Source: a virus
Virus record (IMG/VR): IMGVR_UViG_3300023184_000171
Location: 1-52,254 of that record
DNA length: 52,254 nucleotides
Reading direction: 5' to 3' (one strand)
Shown: positions 36,901 to 45,755 of the stretch, one piece after another
Numbering within the stretch: position 1 is the stretch's first letter
How the letters are laid out: each line of letters begins with the position of its first letter
Notes under the pieces: generated by a model
Databases searched by the model: none
The model's input: only the letters and a program-made list of their open reading frames with translations
Told to the model about the DNA's origin: nothing
Position numbers and translations under genes: made by a program

Positions 36901-39900
36901 AGTCTACTTCTTGCGTGGTTGTTTCTTGGGTTTGTGTTTCGGTCTGTTTATTTTGAAAATTTGCCAATTTTACAATGTCCGCAACAGCAACGTCGTATGC
37001 GCGTTTTAAATTAGCCGTTAATTTTTCTACGCCATGCGTTTTGATAGCATCTTCTATATATTCTTCAGCTACCCAATTTTCTCCTTGGTTATCCCACGCG
37101 TTGTAAATGTCTTCACCAGCAATAGCGTGTATTTTAGTATGTAAAATGTCATTAGCTTGTTTCTGTAAATTAGCTGGTATCACCGTAAGGACACTACTAA
37201 CCCATTTTTCACTGGCATCCCATACATCGTACATGTTATCAATAGCATTTTCTGGGGTAATACTGCTAAAAGCTTTTACCAAATTGGTAGGCATAACGGG
37301 CGTTGCCATAGCCGCTGCCGCGCCTTTCAGCAATTTTCTACGTGTCAAATCAACTTCTGGGCGGGTGTATCCCAACGCTGCCAGCGCGGTCTCAACGTCA
37401 GGGAACACGCCCAGCGCCGTAGCAACGTCTGCTACGTGCGCATCGCCCTGCTTGAACAGCCGGTCAACCAGCGCTTGCATACCGTCTTTACCAATGATGG
37501 TATCTACGCCGTAGTGCCCAATCAACTCGTGGGCAAACGTTTCTTCAAGGTCAGCAAGGGTCTTGTGCGCCTCGCCTATGATGACAACGGTGCCGTCAGG
37601 CATCACAGCGCCTTTGGCAGAAGTAACACCATCTTCAGCCATTGCATCGCGTAACGCTTGGGGGGCATCGGCCAATGTTGGGGCGTATACAACCTCTACC
37701 CCTTTGGGCAGGGCTTTCTTAATCCGCGCCGCCACGTCCGCTGCGGCTTTGGCGTCAACACCACGGTCTTGTTCCGTGGCTTCGCGGTAGTCTGTCTTAG
37801 TTTTACGACCAGTTTTAGAGGTGGTTACTTTTCCGGGAGTTTTTTCTTTGTCTGGAATACCAAAACGCATACGAGGAGGCACACCACGACCCGACACTTC
37901 ACGATCCCCAATTACTACGCCAGTGCGAATTACTTCTTGTAAATTTTTTTGGCTTTTTTCAGAACTTTGATACAACTCTAAATTTATATTGTTAGCTTCA
38001 GCGTCTTCTATAATTTTTAAAAGCTTGTTTCCCACCGCATCTTTTTTAGACTGCACATACGCCATGTTTGCCATGAACTGCTCAGACTGCTGTTTTTTAG
38101 CGGCAATCTTTTTAAGCGGCGCTAACTGTTTATCTATAGCTTCGTACGCAATCTTGGTTTTTCTATAATTGCTTGGCAGCAACGACAGCTTGCGTTCCAA
38201 AGCTTCGGCTTTAGATTTTTGCGTAGGAGTTTCAGAAACGGTTGAAACAACTTCACGAGAAACGTTTATGTGCAAACGCTCTTCAAGTCTTGCTATCTCA
38301 TCAAGGATAGCGCCGCGCCGGTTTTCAAGCTGTATTTTCTTAGGCGTATTTGTTTCTGCGCCAGCGTAGGGGTTTAGCTGTTCAGTATTCCCCGTAATGC
38401 CTACGGCTTTAGCTATTATACGAGCGCGACTACGCAAGTCTTTTATACGTTTTTCAATAGCCGCAATTTCTGTTCCCGGCAAACCCCCTTTAACTGGAAC
38501 TAGTTCAGAAACAAAAGTGCGAGTGCCGGTAACATAGGGGGCCAAATCTTTAGCAACGCTATCCGACAGGCCATCCTCAAAAACTTTGGTATTTTTTAAT
38601 ATGGTTTCTATGGTATTTTTATGCGCTTTGTATTTTTCAGTTGCCCGCGCTATTTCGCTTTCAGTTTTTAACTGTATTATGTATTTTTCTAAACGTGTTA
38701 ATAAAGCACGTTCTTGTGCTAGTTTTTTATTATTTTCAGCAATGAATTGAATATACTTTTGCCGCGCTTTTTCTTCAATGCTTTTAGCTTTTGCAACCTG
38801 CGTATCCGTCAATTTTACAAAAAACTTAGAATTTTTTACAGAGCCTATAGCTCGTTTTAAACTACGAAGCGATTTAGCTAAAGCAAAACCGCGTTTCGTA
38901 TTGGCGTTAATAAGAGCTTCAATTTCCATCCGCGTTTTAGACACTTGCCCACGCAGAATATCTATATCCTTAGATACTCTATTTTTTATTTCTTCTTGCA
39001 CTTCTATATTTTGTTTCAGTGTAAGGGCTTTTTCTTTTGCTTTACGTGCAGCTTCAAGTTTTGCCGCACGAGTCTCTTCCGCTTTTTGTTGTTTAAGATT
39101 AAAAGCTTTTTCTTTGCGCAATCTTTCAAATTGCGCAGGAGTTTCCCTAGAAACAGAAGTTAACTTGCTGGGAAACAGATTTTTTTGTTTAGAAGTATCT
39201 TCTAAAGCTTGCCGATTAAGCGCCAATGCATCTTGTAGCGCTTGGGCATCCACTTCCCTACCCATAACAACGCGATCCGCCAAATCCGTGGCTGCTTCAA
39301 TTGTTTGGGCAGTTCCACGGCCTTTTTCAAGCAACCCCTTTGCTTCCCGCATAGCTGCACGAACGCCGGGGGCCATTACCTGCTCACCTAAAGCGGCGGT
39401 TAATTTGTTGAGTGCGTACGAACTTCCTTCTGCACGAGATGTTTCAGCAGCTTCGCTTTGCGGGGCAAGCCCAAACGGAATTATTTTACTTTGGGGCCGT
39501 GCTTTTTTACCAACAAGGGCCTCTACAAAATAATCAATCCCGCGCTGTAATTTTGCTAACTCTCCGGTTCTTTTATCAGAAATTGTCATGCCGCGTTCAA
39601 TGGGGCCAGCAGCAACTTTTTGTTGCATTGCCGTAAGCGTTTTTGTTAATTGTGTAATCTCTAATTGCTTACGGCGTATGGCAATCGTTGCCTCCATATT
39701 AGGAGGCGCTTTACTAGCGGCCTCTTTCATGGCGGCAAGTTCATTTTTTAAACGCAGTAGTTTATCCCCAAGTTTAAAATACGCTTCTTTTAACGCCCCA
39801 TGCATTACGCTGCTGGCGGGTGGTTTACCTTTTTCCGCAAGGGCTTTAAATTTGGTATTTATTTGTGTAACTATTTTATTTTTTTGAACATCGGACAAGG

Positions 39901-42556
39901 CTGGTATCCCCGCCGCAGCACGACGCGCAGACACTTCGTTAACAACGGATTCTGCTATTTTGTTGCTTAATTGCGCCGCTTCAACTAGCTGTTGGTCGCG
40001 TATGTTTTTTGTATACCCCGCTTTAGCAACGGCGGCAGTTATTGTAGAGTCAGTTATTTCGCCCTTACGCAACGAATCAACTATGTTGCCAAGGTCAAAA
40101 AGCGCAGTTTTGCGCGTATCCGCGTAAGCATTAGCCTCTGATACATTCTTCCTAACAATATCTTCCGGTTCCGCGTCTGTTGTTGCAAGCGGGAAATTCT
40201 GTAACGCTGTTTCAGCTTCTGTTGCAACAGGCTGCGCGGCTTGTTTTGCCGCACGGCTAAGTTCTTTAAGCTCTTGCAACGTTGCTTCTATCCGCACAAA
40301 CCTTTTACCAGCGGGGGTAAGCTTGCCATTCTGCACAAGGTCTTTACTTGGGAATACCCTTTTACGAAACGCTTCCAACTTTTGAATGTGCGGATCAAGA
40401 ATTTTAAGGGCTTCTTCGGCTTGCTGCGCATTCGTTAAATCATAGGTAGTATTGGCCGGTATTTTTAAACCAAGCACATTTGCTACTTGAGGGGTTAGCT
40501 GTTTGCTATTAAGCGCCGTATCTACTTGTTGATACGTCCGGGCAGCGCCCACGGATACTTTTCCGTTACCAAGAAGAACGGTTTTAAGCGGGTTCTCAAG
40601 TAGCTGCTGCGCTTGTTGGGTGCCTTGTTCAAAGCCAAGAGCCTCTAACTGCTTAGCCAAACGGCTTTTGTATTCCGCCGTTCTTTCCGCAGCTATACCT
40701 GCTTCGGCTTCTGGCCCCGTCTTTTTTTGAAATGTTTCATAATTTTTTTCTATTTCTTGACGTTTTTTCTGAGCAGCCTGTTGCGTAGCTTGTTGGGCTT
40801 TTTGCTGCGCTTTTTGCTTCTGTTCCGTATCCCGTTCAGCCATTTCTTGTTGCCGTGTAGAAAGTATATCCGGCGTAAGTGTGGCGGGAGGCATAGGCGC
40901 AATGTATTCATCTTGCATCTGCGCAGCCATAGTATCTTGCGCTTGAGCTTGCTGCGGCAAGTTAAACAGGTCTGCTTGGGGGCCGGGAGCCACACCCGCC
41001 GCTTGCTGCATCTGTTGATCTTTTTGTGCTTGCAGCGCTTGTGTCTTTTGCATAAGCGCATCAGGGATAACCTGCTTCTTGCTCATGTAACGCTGCGTTG
41101 CGGCTTGCGCGGCTTTTAACTCGGAATCAACATCTAAGATTACGTTGCTAGCTTTAGCAGTTTTTATAAGTTCGCTTTGAGCCGCTTCAATTTTCTGCAA
41201 CTGCTGCAACGCCGCGTTATACGCAGGAACATTTTTCTGTTCTTGCGCGGCTTCCACTTCCGCATTTAGCCGGTCACCTTCAGCTTTTGTTTTACGATAC
41301 TCATCTTGCAGAGATGCTTCAGGCGTCTGGGTTTCGATGCCGGTAGGCAACGCTTGCCCTTGCAGGGGTGTATACGCACCGCCAGTCTCACCAAAGATAT
41401 CGGTCTGCGTCCCGCCATAAGCAGGTAACCCCTCCGTCTTTTTAGTCCCCGGTTGCGCAGGAGCCATTCCGGGCAACGCTTGAAATGCTTGTTGTTGCTG
41501 TTGCAGTGCTGCTTGCTGCTGTTGCAGTGCTGCTTGCTGCAACGCTTCTTTCTCGTCCCTAACTTGTTGAATTTCGCCAAGCCGATCACGCGCTGCGCTG
41601 CGGCGACTAGCACCGCCCACACCACCAAACACGGCGGCGGGGCCAGCAACACCCACCGCAGTGGCGATATACTCCTCCTGCGCACCTTTATCAAACAGGG
41701 GCAGCCCCGCTTGCCAACGCTCAAGCACTGCTTGCGCGGTTTCTGTTGGGATTTCTATAACTTCACCAGCCACAACCCCCCGCCCAACTGTTCCGGCGAG
41801 GCTACGCTTTGATGCTTCAACCAGTGCCAGTTCTGCTTTTTCAACACCCAGCTTTGGTAACGCGCTGGCAAAAAGTTTACCAACACCCAAGCGGCCTAAA
41901 ACAAAAGCAGTCTCAGCAACATCTAGCGCGGCAGCAGGGGCAGCGGCAGTGGCGGCTTTACCGTAATCAAGGGGCTTATTTTCTTTAGCTTTTTCTTGTT
42001 CCTCCGCTTGGCGTTCGACGTACTGCCCAACAAACGCCGGATAGGACGCTGCCAACGCACCCAAAACCCCACCGCCAATCGTGCCTATCGGCCCCGCCAG
42101 TGACCCAATGCCAGCGCCTGCACGCGCCGCACCCATGACCGCGCCTATCTGGGGTAGAGACTCGCCCAACTGCCCACGCCACATATTCAGTAGAGAGCTT
42201 ACGCCGCCCTGTTCTTCTGGTTTTTCACCGCCAAACAAACCGTATTTTTCTTGAGCTTTTTGAACATCTTCCCAGCTTTTTGATTTTGCAATCTCGGAAC
42301 GTTTAGCTTGGGAGCGTTCAATACCTTTCTTAATTGCCTCATCAGAGAGGCCGAACAGCGGCGCAAATGTGGTTGAGTAGGCAGATTTGAGCGCTTCATA
42401 ACCTGACTTTGTGCTGGGTATAAGCCCTTCTTCGGCTTTTTTTACATCTGCGTATAGCTTGGGAAACTGGTCTTTGGCAAGTTTTATAGCATCATCATCA
42501 GACAAGCCGCTAGGAACTTCAACATACTTGCCAGATGGTGTTTGTAAATACGGCAT
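33953..42556 (-). CDS. Giant polyvalent protein, ejected virion protein candidate
   Basis: This 2867-aa protein begins MPYLQTPSGKYVEVPSGLSDDDAIKLAKDQFP. It then has a Gly/Ala hydrophobic stretch (about 140-185), long Gln/Ala coils (about 330-620), and a Lys/Glu coil region that is AT-rich (about 900-1500). A zincin-like HELIGH follows (1676-1681), then a twin-arginine-like run, TRRKLLKGAAAAM (1738 on). The C-terminal region, with ITDFNRRG and TLYPFFNAQIQG, resembles the LPD38 domain. Such multi-domain proteins are thought to be packaged and injected with DNA. GGAG precedes the ATG. It is the last gene of the late operon. Confidence 0.82.
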   Translation of the reverse strand: MPYLQTPSGKYVEVPSGLSDDDAIKLAKDQFPKLYADVKKAEEGLIPSTKSGYEALKSAYSTTFAPLFGLSDEAIKKGIERSQAKRSEIAKSKSWEDVQKAQEKYGLFGGEKPEEQGGVSSLLNMWRGQLGESLPQIGAVMGAARAGAGIGSLAGPIGTIGGGVLGALAASYPAFVGQYVERQAEEQEKAKENKPLDYGKAATAAAPAAALDVAETAFVLGRLGVGKLFASALPKLGVEKAELALVEASKRSLAGTVGRGVVAGEVIEIPTETAQAVLERWQAGLPLFDKGAQEEYIATAVGVAGPAAVFGGVGGASRRSAARDRLGEIQQVRDEKEALQQAALQQQQAALQQQQQAFQALPGMAPAQPGTKKTEGLPAYGGTQTDIFGETGGAYTPLQGQALPTGIETQTPEASLQDEYRKTKAEGDRLNAEVEAAQEQKNVPAYNAALQQLQKIEAAQSELIKTAKASNVILDVDSELKAAQAATQRYMSKKQVIPDALMQKTQALQAQKDQQMQQAAGVAPGPQADLFNLPQQAQAQDTMAAQMQDEYIAPMPPATLTPDILSTRQQEMAERDTEQKQKAQQKAQQATQQAAQKKRQEIEKNYETFQKKTGPEAEAGIAAERTAEYKSRLAKQLEALGFEQGTQQAQQLLENPLKTVLLGNGKVSVGAARTYQQVDTALNSKQLTPQVANVLGLKIPANTTYDLTNAQQAEEALKILDPHIQKLEAFRKRVFPSKDLVQNGKLTPAGKRFVRIEATLQELKELSRAAKQAAQPVATEAETALQNFPLATTDAEPEDIVRKNVSEANAYADTRKTALFDLGNIVDSLRKGEITDSTITAAVAKAGYTKNIRDQQLVEAAQLSNKIAESVVNEVSARRAAAGIPALSDVQKNKIVTQINTKFKALAEKGKPPASSVMHGALKEAYFKLGDKLLRLKNELAAMKEAASKAPPNMEATIAIRRKQLEITQLTKTLTAMQQKVAAGPIERGMTISDKRTGELAKLQRGIDYFVEALVGKKARPQSKIIPFGLAPQSEAAETSRAEGSSYALNKLTAALGEQVMAPGVRAAMREAKGLLEKGRGTAQTIEAATDLADRVVMGREVDAQALQDALALNRQALEDTSKQKNLFPSKLTSVSRETPAQFERLRKEKAFNLKQQKAEETRAAKLEAARKAKEKALTLKQNIEVQEEIKNRVSKDIDILRGQVSKTRMEIEALINANTKRGFALAKSLRSLKRAIGSVKNSKFFVKLTDTQVAKAKSIEEKARQKYIQFIAENNKKLAQERALLTRLEKYIIQLKTESEIARATEKYKAHKNTIETILKNTKVFEDGLSDSVAKDLAPYVTGTRTFVSELVPVKGGLPGTEIAAIEKRIKDLRSRARIIAKAVGITGNTEQLNPYAGAETNTPKKIQLENRRGAILDEIARLEERLHINVSREVVSTVSETPTQKSKAEALERKLSLLPSNYRKTKIAYEAIDKQLAPLKKIAAKKQQSEQFMANMAYVQSKKDAVGNKLLKIIEDAEANNINLELYQSSEKSQKNLQEVIRTGVVIGDREVSGRGVPPRMRFGIPDKEKTPGKVTTSKTGRKTKTDYREATEQDRGVDAKAAADVAARIKKALPKGVEVVYAPTLADAPQALRDAMAEDGVTSAKGAVMPDGTVVIIGEAHKTLADLEETFAHELIGHYGVDTIIGKDGMQALVDRLFKQGDAHVADVATALGVFPDVETALAALGYTRPEVDLTRRKLLKGAAAAMATPVMPTNLVKAFSSITPENAIDNMYDVWDASEKWVSSVLTVIPANLQKQANDILHTKIHAIAGEDIYNAWDNQGENWVAEEYIEDAIKTHGVEKLTANLKRAYDVAVADIVKLANFQNKQTETQTQETTTQEVDSREAIKMALVREMVAHAAEGRRVAPTFTEKVKTFVRDMVAAVRSYFRNSGLSEMAKRDAKEIQALIRESSRNLAAGRLGAYVSPDGTIAFRSKEGPRPAGMSAESWAMMHTVVAQDRSKIDEIRGNVMGLAGMTQFVDRYAPVWAALKKGVAGKKITDLEASQVRYDLSARDKIMNFTRLVAANGALEYKQKGTGANKYWMVETKNKDGANLVKVFKAIGESGLAEKDAGDMFTMYMAAQRVKNEKIGVDKLNFGKDKNGNQVLTGAKLQQFEREIAAMPRVNTAFEKARGIYNEYNKGLVDFAEQAGALSKEKADALRATKDYIPFYRENPSGEIELILGSESSPIIVGNLTDQPHLHGLVGGDTAISNIFTSAVQNTNLLTDMALRNIATGSVVDTLRKLNMLETRKYKDKKTGEQKEDFKISDAHKGANVIRFRKDGEDIAVRVKDTNDTMFEGIPPTLLVKGLEGVKTTMPKALELMGLPAQFLRRAVILSPMYPLRQVVKDSFSALGTSGANFIPIVDPFKNIYKSLTGTSREAALLESQGLLGGQVLAGSSKEALSTVLRGVVSGKQSISGLLAYAEAKSMEADVGVRLSAYNSYIKQGLNEMEAWVAANEITDFNRRGVSPSVQWANTLYPFFNAQIQGLSVFVKAMTGNMPYNERLKIQEKFKQRVVAMAAFTVMYAMAMEDDEAYKNATPEQKLNNWFVRVPGFDEPLKIPIPFEFGLLAKAVPEAIYNSVAGDGDVAPIAQALVQLGINAIPGGSSKGIPQFLVPVVESITGKDLFTGADVESARMQSLDPAQRYKDTTTELAKVLGSMGIPGVSPVKVDQFIKGVGAQTLLSAVSLADAFIASPKVQQAEKKASQVAFFSSAFQPNDAGGIINRTYELMQDGERAVNTYNKLYADGNPAEAEAYLNANMQRVSIGTSYGDFKKDMKQSTDAITEVKASDLSPREKRNRIDQLRKEQIDTAKLYRDIIRKAA
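41497..41535 (-). repeat. 21-bp tandem repeat in the polyvalent gene
   Basis: An 18-base block at 41497-41514 recurs exactly at 41518-41535, a 21-bp period, coding for Gln/Ala/Leu heptads (QQAALQQ) in the N-terminal coil. It is likely to expand and contract by slippage. Confidence 0.75.
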
Positions 42557-42577
42557 GGCGGCTCCAATCTTTTAAAG

Positions 42578-45319
42578 TCAAGGCGTAACGCGACCTGCAA
42601 CCTCGGCTGCATTTGGCACTTTATCAACCTGCGCTGACTCTGGCTTTGTAGCATCCCCGCTTAATCTTCTCAGTTCACTTTTGTAAATGCGGTCTCTAAG
42701 GGCGGGGAGTGTGTCATTTGGAAACTTAGCTTTCCAAGCCGCAAGTTCCGGTAAACTTTTCATTACATTTCCGGCGTTATCAGCAGCTTTGTCCCGAATT
42801 GCAGGAGTTATGCCCCCCCGTGGTTGGTTGTAGTAATTAGCACGTCCAAGGTTTTCTTTAATTTCAGAATCAACCCTAGTAGCCTGTGCCCCAGCAAGAA
42901 TTCCTTGCTGCCCAAACAACTTGATTTTAGCCCGTCCTTCTTCTATATCTCCCATAGCTTTCAGATACGCGGTTTCGTCTTGCTTAGTCCAATGCCCAGC
43001 TTGAACCGCAAGTTTTTTACCTTCCATGAGCATGTTTTCGCTCTGGTTATACATATCAGCGGCTATCTTAGTGTCGCCTTGTGCCAAGGTTGCTTTAGCC
43101 ATTGCAAGGCTCATACCCGCAGCAAGAGCCGCTTTCTTATCGGCTTTATCGGTGGCGGTGTAATCCTGCGCACCTTTAGCCAACGCTTCCATAGCGTCCG
43201 CTTGGCGGTCTCCAGACGGCCCCATTTTACGCAGCGCCGCAGCAGCACGGATAAACGCAATACCCGTAGCTTGCGCTTTAGCTTCGTTCCTTTCGTCGTT
43301 TGTGGCGGTCAACCCTTTAAGGAGGTTGGTGGCTTCATCCAGATACCCTTGTGACGCGGAGGTAACTTGGTTCTTGAATGCAGCATATCCTTCTGGTTTT
43401 GGAGGGCCAACTTGAAGGTCGGCAATCCCAGCGGGTTCTTGAGTTGGGGTTGCTGCTGTTTTAGCGGCATCAGTTGCGGCGATACCGTCTGAAAGTCGCT
43501 TTGCGGTTTCCTCAGAGTAGCCTAGCTGCTCTAAGCCTTGTGGCGGCGTTCTAGTCCTGACCGTAGCAGGGGCGGCAACTGGCGCGGCAGCAGGAGGGGC
43601 AGCAACAACGGGAGCAGCAGGAGCGGCAGCAACAGCGGGGGCGGGCGTGGTAGGATTGGATGCGGGTCGCGAATATGGTGATGGCGCGTCAACACCGAGC
43701 ATCCGTAAGCCGCCCATAATTGGCACTCCCATAAGCCGACCCGCAGCACGAAAAGGCTCAGTAACGGCGCTGTTAAAGTTTCTAGCTCCCGCAGCAACAG
43801 TGCCAGCAGCAGAACGGGTAGCATCAACACCCGCCCCCAACGCGTCTTCTAAAGCCGTACGCCGCGCTAGCACTTGAGCGGGGGTTTCCGGTATAAACGG
43901 ATTCTCCCTACGATGCCTGTTATATTCGTCTTCCTGCCCCTCTCCCTCTACTTTACCTTTATTTTGAAAGTGCTGCACCCCGCCACCCCCCGCGTAGCCC
44001 ATCACACCACCCTCGGCAGCTTGCGCAACGTCGTTCATATTCTCAGCCGGGAGGCTGGCAACGCCCCCTTGGTCTTCAGGCATTTGCGCCGGTTGGTTCT
44101 GCGCCATCATGCGGTCTATCACCGAGCCGGGGGATTTGGCTAGTTCCTGCTGGGCTTGTATACCTGCTGAAGCAGTCGCGTTCTTTATCGCCACCGGCAA
44201 CGCTGCGGCAGCTACCCCCGCAGATATGTCGCTGCGCTGTTGGCCTTTGATTATGGCATCCAAGTCTTTAGGGCGCATCGTCAAGGCAAGCTGGTATTGC
44301 GCTTCTATAGACATCCCACCAGCAATCCCACCTCCCACAAACTTCTTAACTTCCCCACCTTCCTTGTAGCCCTTGATTACGCCGCCTTCAGCGCCCAGCA
44401 ACTTACTGGCACCGTATGCGCCAAGGCCAAGACTCATCATGTTGTTAAACGCGGTGGGCGCTGCTTCCATCTTTTGCTGCGTTGTAATCCCACGCCCCTG
44501 AGTTTGCCCATGCAGGATGTCAGACATAAACCCAAGCTGCTGATAAGGGTAGTTCTGCTGGTCTAGGAAGTTCTGATATTGGTTGGTCAAGCCTTGTTGA
44601 TTAAACGCCTGTTGCTGCGCACCAACTTGTTGCTGTGCAGCATTAATACCCATCTGCTGACCGTATTGGTTCTGACCCAACTGCCCAAGTGTGTTGGCCC
44701 CTTGCAATGCTTGGTTGTAGCCTTGCAGCCCTAAACTAGAACCAAACTGTTGGGCTTGCTGGGCGTTCTGAAATGCGTTCTGACTACCGGTGGCTTGGAT
44801 ACCGGCAAGCTGGTTCTGGAGGTTACGTTGCCCTTCACCTTCTACGATAGCCTGACGACTACCACCAAACGCACCTTTGTTTGACGCTGCTGCGCCCATG
44901 CCCGGAAGTTGGCGTCCGTAGTCCATCACCGCTTGTTGCTTTTGGAAATCAGTGACGTTTTGTTGATACGGCGACATGAACGCTTGTATGGCACCGGGGT
45001 TGGTTGCCATCTGGTTGTATTGCTGACCCGCACCCAAACTACCCAGCCCTGCCGCGCCCGCTAGATTAGTAGCTTGTTGGTTCTGCGGAGATACCTGCAT
45101 GTTGTTGACGGTATTAAAAGCTTGCTGCTGCATCGGCGTGAAGTCAGCCAGACGCTGCCCCTGATACTGCTGGTAGGGGTTCTGGTTAATATCCGTCAAC
45201 GCACCGGCTTGCCCAAGCAGCTTCTCTGAATACGGCTGCGCCCATGCTGGGAGATTTGTATTAGTGACAGTCGAACTTGTCGGCTGTTGCTGCTGTTGTC
45301 CGCCGCCGCCTTTACCCAT
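42578..45319 (-). CDS. Gln-rich internal virion or ejection protein
   Basis: This 913-aa protein has an N-terminal LPAWAQPYSEKLLGQAGALT and a Gln/Asn/Gly-rich first third (about 40-270). A short EGGVIKGYKEGGEVKKFVGGG motif follows near 310, and an EGGVMGYAGGGGVQHF motif near 440. Then come Ala/Pro linkers and a helical charged end (about 620-900). EGG(V/I)-type motifs recur in virion proteins of aquatic podovirus-like phages and are also found in the neighbour at 45752. AGGAGAAT precedes the ATG at 45319. Its place beside the giant ejected protein suggests a DNA-ejection role. Confidence 0.7.
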   Translation of the reverse strand: MGKGGGGQQQQQPTSSTVTNTNLPAWAQPYSEKLLGQAGALTDINQNPYQQYQGQRLADFTPMQQQAFNTVNNMQVSPQNQQATNLAGAAGLGSLGAGQQYNQMATNPGAIQAFMSPYQQNVTDFQKQQAVMDYGRQLPGMGAAASNKGAFGGSRQAIVEGEGQRNLQNQLAGIQATGSQNAFQNAQQAQQFGSSLGLQGYNQALQGANTLGQLGQNQYGQQMGINAAQQQVGAQQQAFNQQGLTNQYQNFLDQQNYPYQQLGFMSDILHGQTQGRGITTQQKMEAAPTAFNNMMSLGLGAYGASKLLGAEGGVIKGYKEGGEVKKFVGGGIAGGMSIEAQYQLALTMRPKDLDAIIKGQQRSDISAGVAAAALPVAIKNATASAGIQAQQELAKSPGSVIDRMMAQNQPAQMPEDQGGVASLPAENMNDVAQAAEGGVMGYAGGGGVQHFQNKGKVEGEGQEDEYNRHRRENPFIPETPAQVLARRTALEDALGAGVDATRSAAGTVAAGARNFNSAVTEPFRAAGRLMGVPIMGGLRMLGVDAPSPYSRPASNPTTPAPAVAAAPAAPVVAAPPAAAPVAAPATVRTRTPPQGLEQLGYSEETAKRLSDGIAATDAAKTAATPTQEPAGIADLQVGPPKPEGYAAFKNQVTSASQGYLDEATNLLKGLTATNDERNEAKAQATGIAFIRAAAALRKMGPSGDRQADAMEALAKGAQDYTATDKADKKAALAAGMSLAMAKATLAQGDTKIAADMYNQSENMLMEGKKLAVQAGHWTKQDETAYLKAMGDIEEGRAKIKLFGQQGILAGAQATRVDSEIKENLGRANYYNQPRGGITPAIRDKAADNAGNVMKSLPELAAWKAKFPNDTLPALRDRIYKSELRRLSGDATKPESAQVDKVPNAAEVAGRVTP

Positions 45320-45320
45320 A

Positions 45321-45755
45321 CTATTCTCCTAGTCCCGCTTCAGCAGCGGGAAGTTCAAATGTCTGCCACAACGGTTTATGTCCGTCAGTTTTAAATATTT
45401 TTGCCCAGCCCAAACGGGCTGTTGCTTCAATTCCGTCACACTTACTATCAAAAGCCCATGCCTGTAACATCCTTAGCATCGGGGTTTTCCATTCGTCTAA
45501 ATCAACCCCGCCACAAAATGTCATACACAGAAACTTTCTTCTGGGGTAGTTTATGCAGTTAGTTACAACTGCACCTTTGATATTAGCCCCATCAAATGCA
45601 ATCCAAAGCAAATGCTCGTAATCGGTTATAGCTGTCAGTATGTCGTCAACTTGGTATCTGCCGTGCGTATAGTCCGCTGCACCTTCCAAATACTTTTCAA
45701 CTTGAGGCCATATTTGGTTAACCATCGTAGGCGGAACCAAACTAATTTGTATCAT
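45321..45755 (-). CDS. GNAT-like virion-associated protein
   Basis: This 144-aa protein (LVPPTMVNQIWPQVEKYLEGAADYTHGRYQVDDI, then LLWIAFDGANIKGAVVTNCINYPRRKFLCMTFCGG, DEWKTPMLRMLQAWAFDSKCDGIEATARLGW) follows the beta-alpha order of GNAT folds. Related small proteins occur at the T7 gp13 position among internal virion genes. It is tightly packed between two structural genes. Catalysis is doubtful; an assembly role is inferred from place. Confidence 0.6.
   Translation of the reverse strand: MIQISLVPPTMVNQIWPQVEKYLEGAADYTHGRYQVDDILTAITDYEHLLWIAFDGANIKGAVVTNCINYPRRKFLCMTFCGGVDLDEWKTPMLRMLQAWAFDSKCDGIEATARLGWAKIFKTDGHKPLWQTFELPAAEAGLGE

Noticed and set aside
38778-39533. 251-codon open frame on the plus strand
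   Set aside because: It lies fully inside the 2867-aa gene on the other strand, has a low-complexity Ser/Ala/Leu/Cys composition and no SD. It is a shadow of that gene's Ala/Lys/Glu codons.
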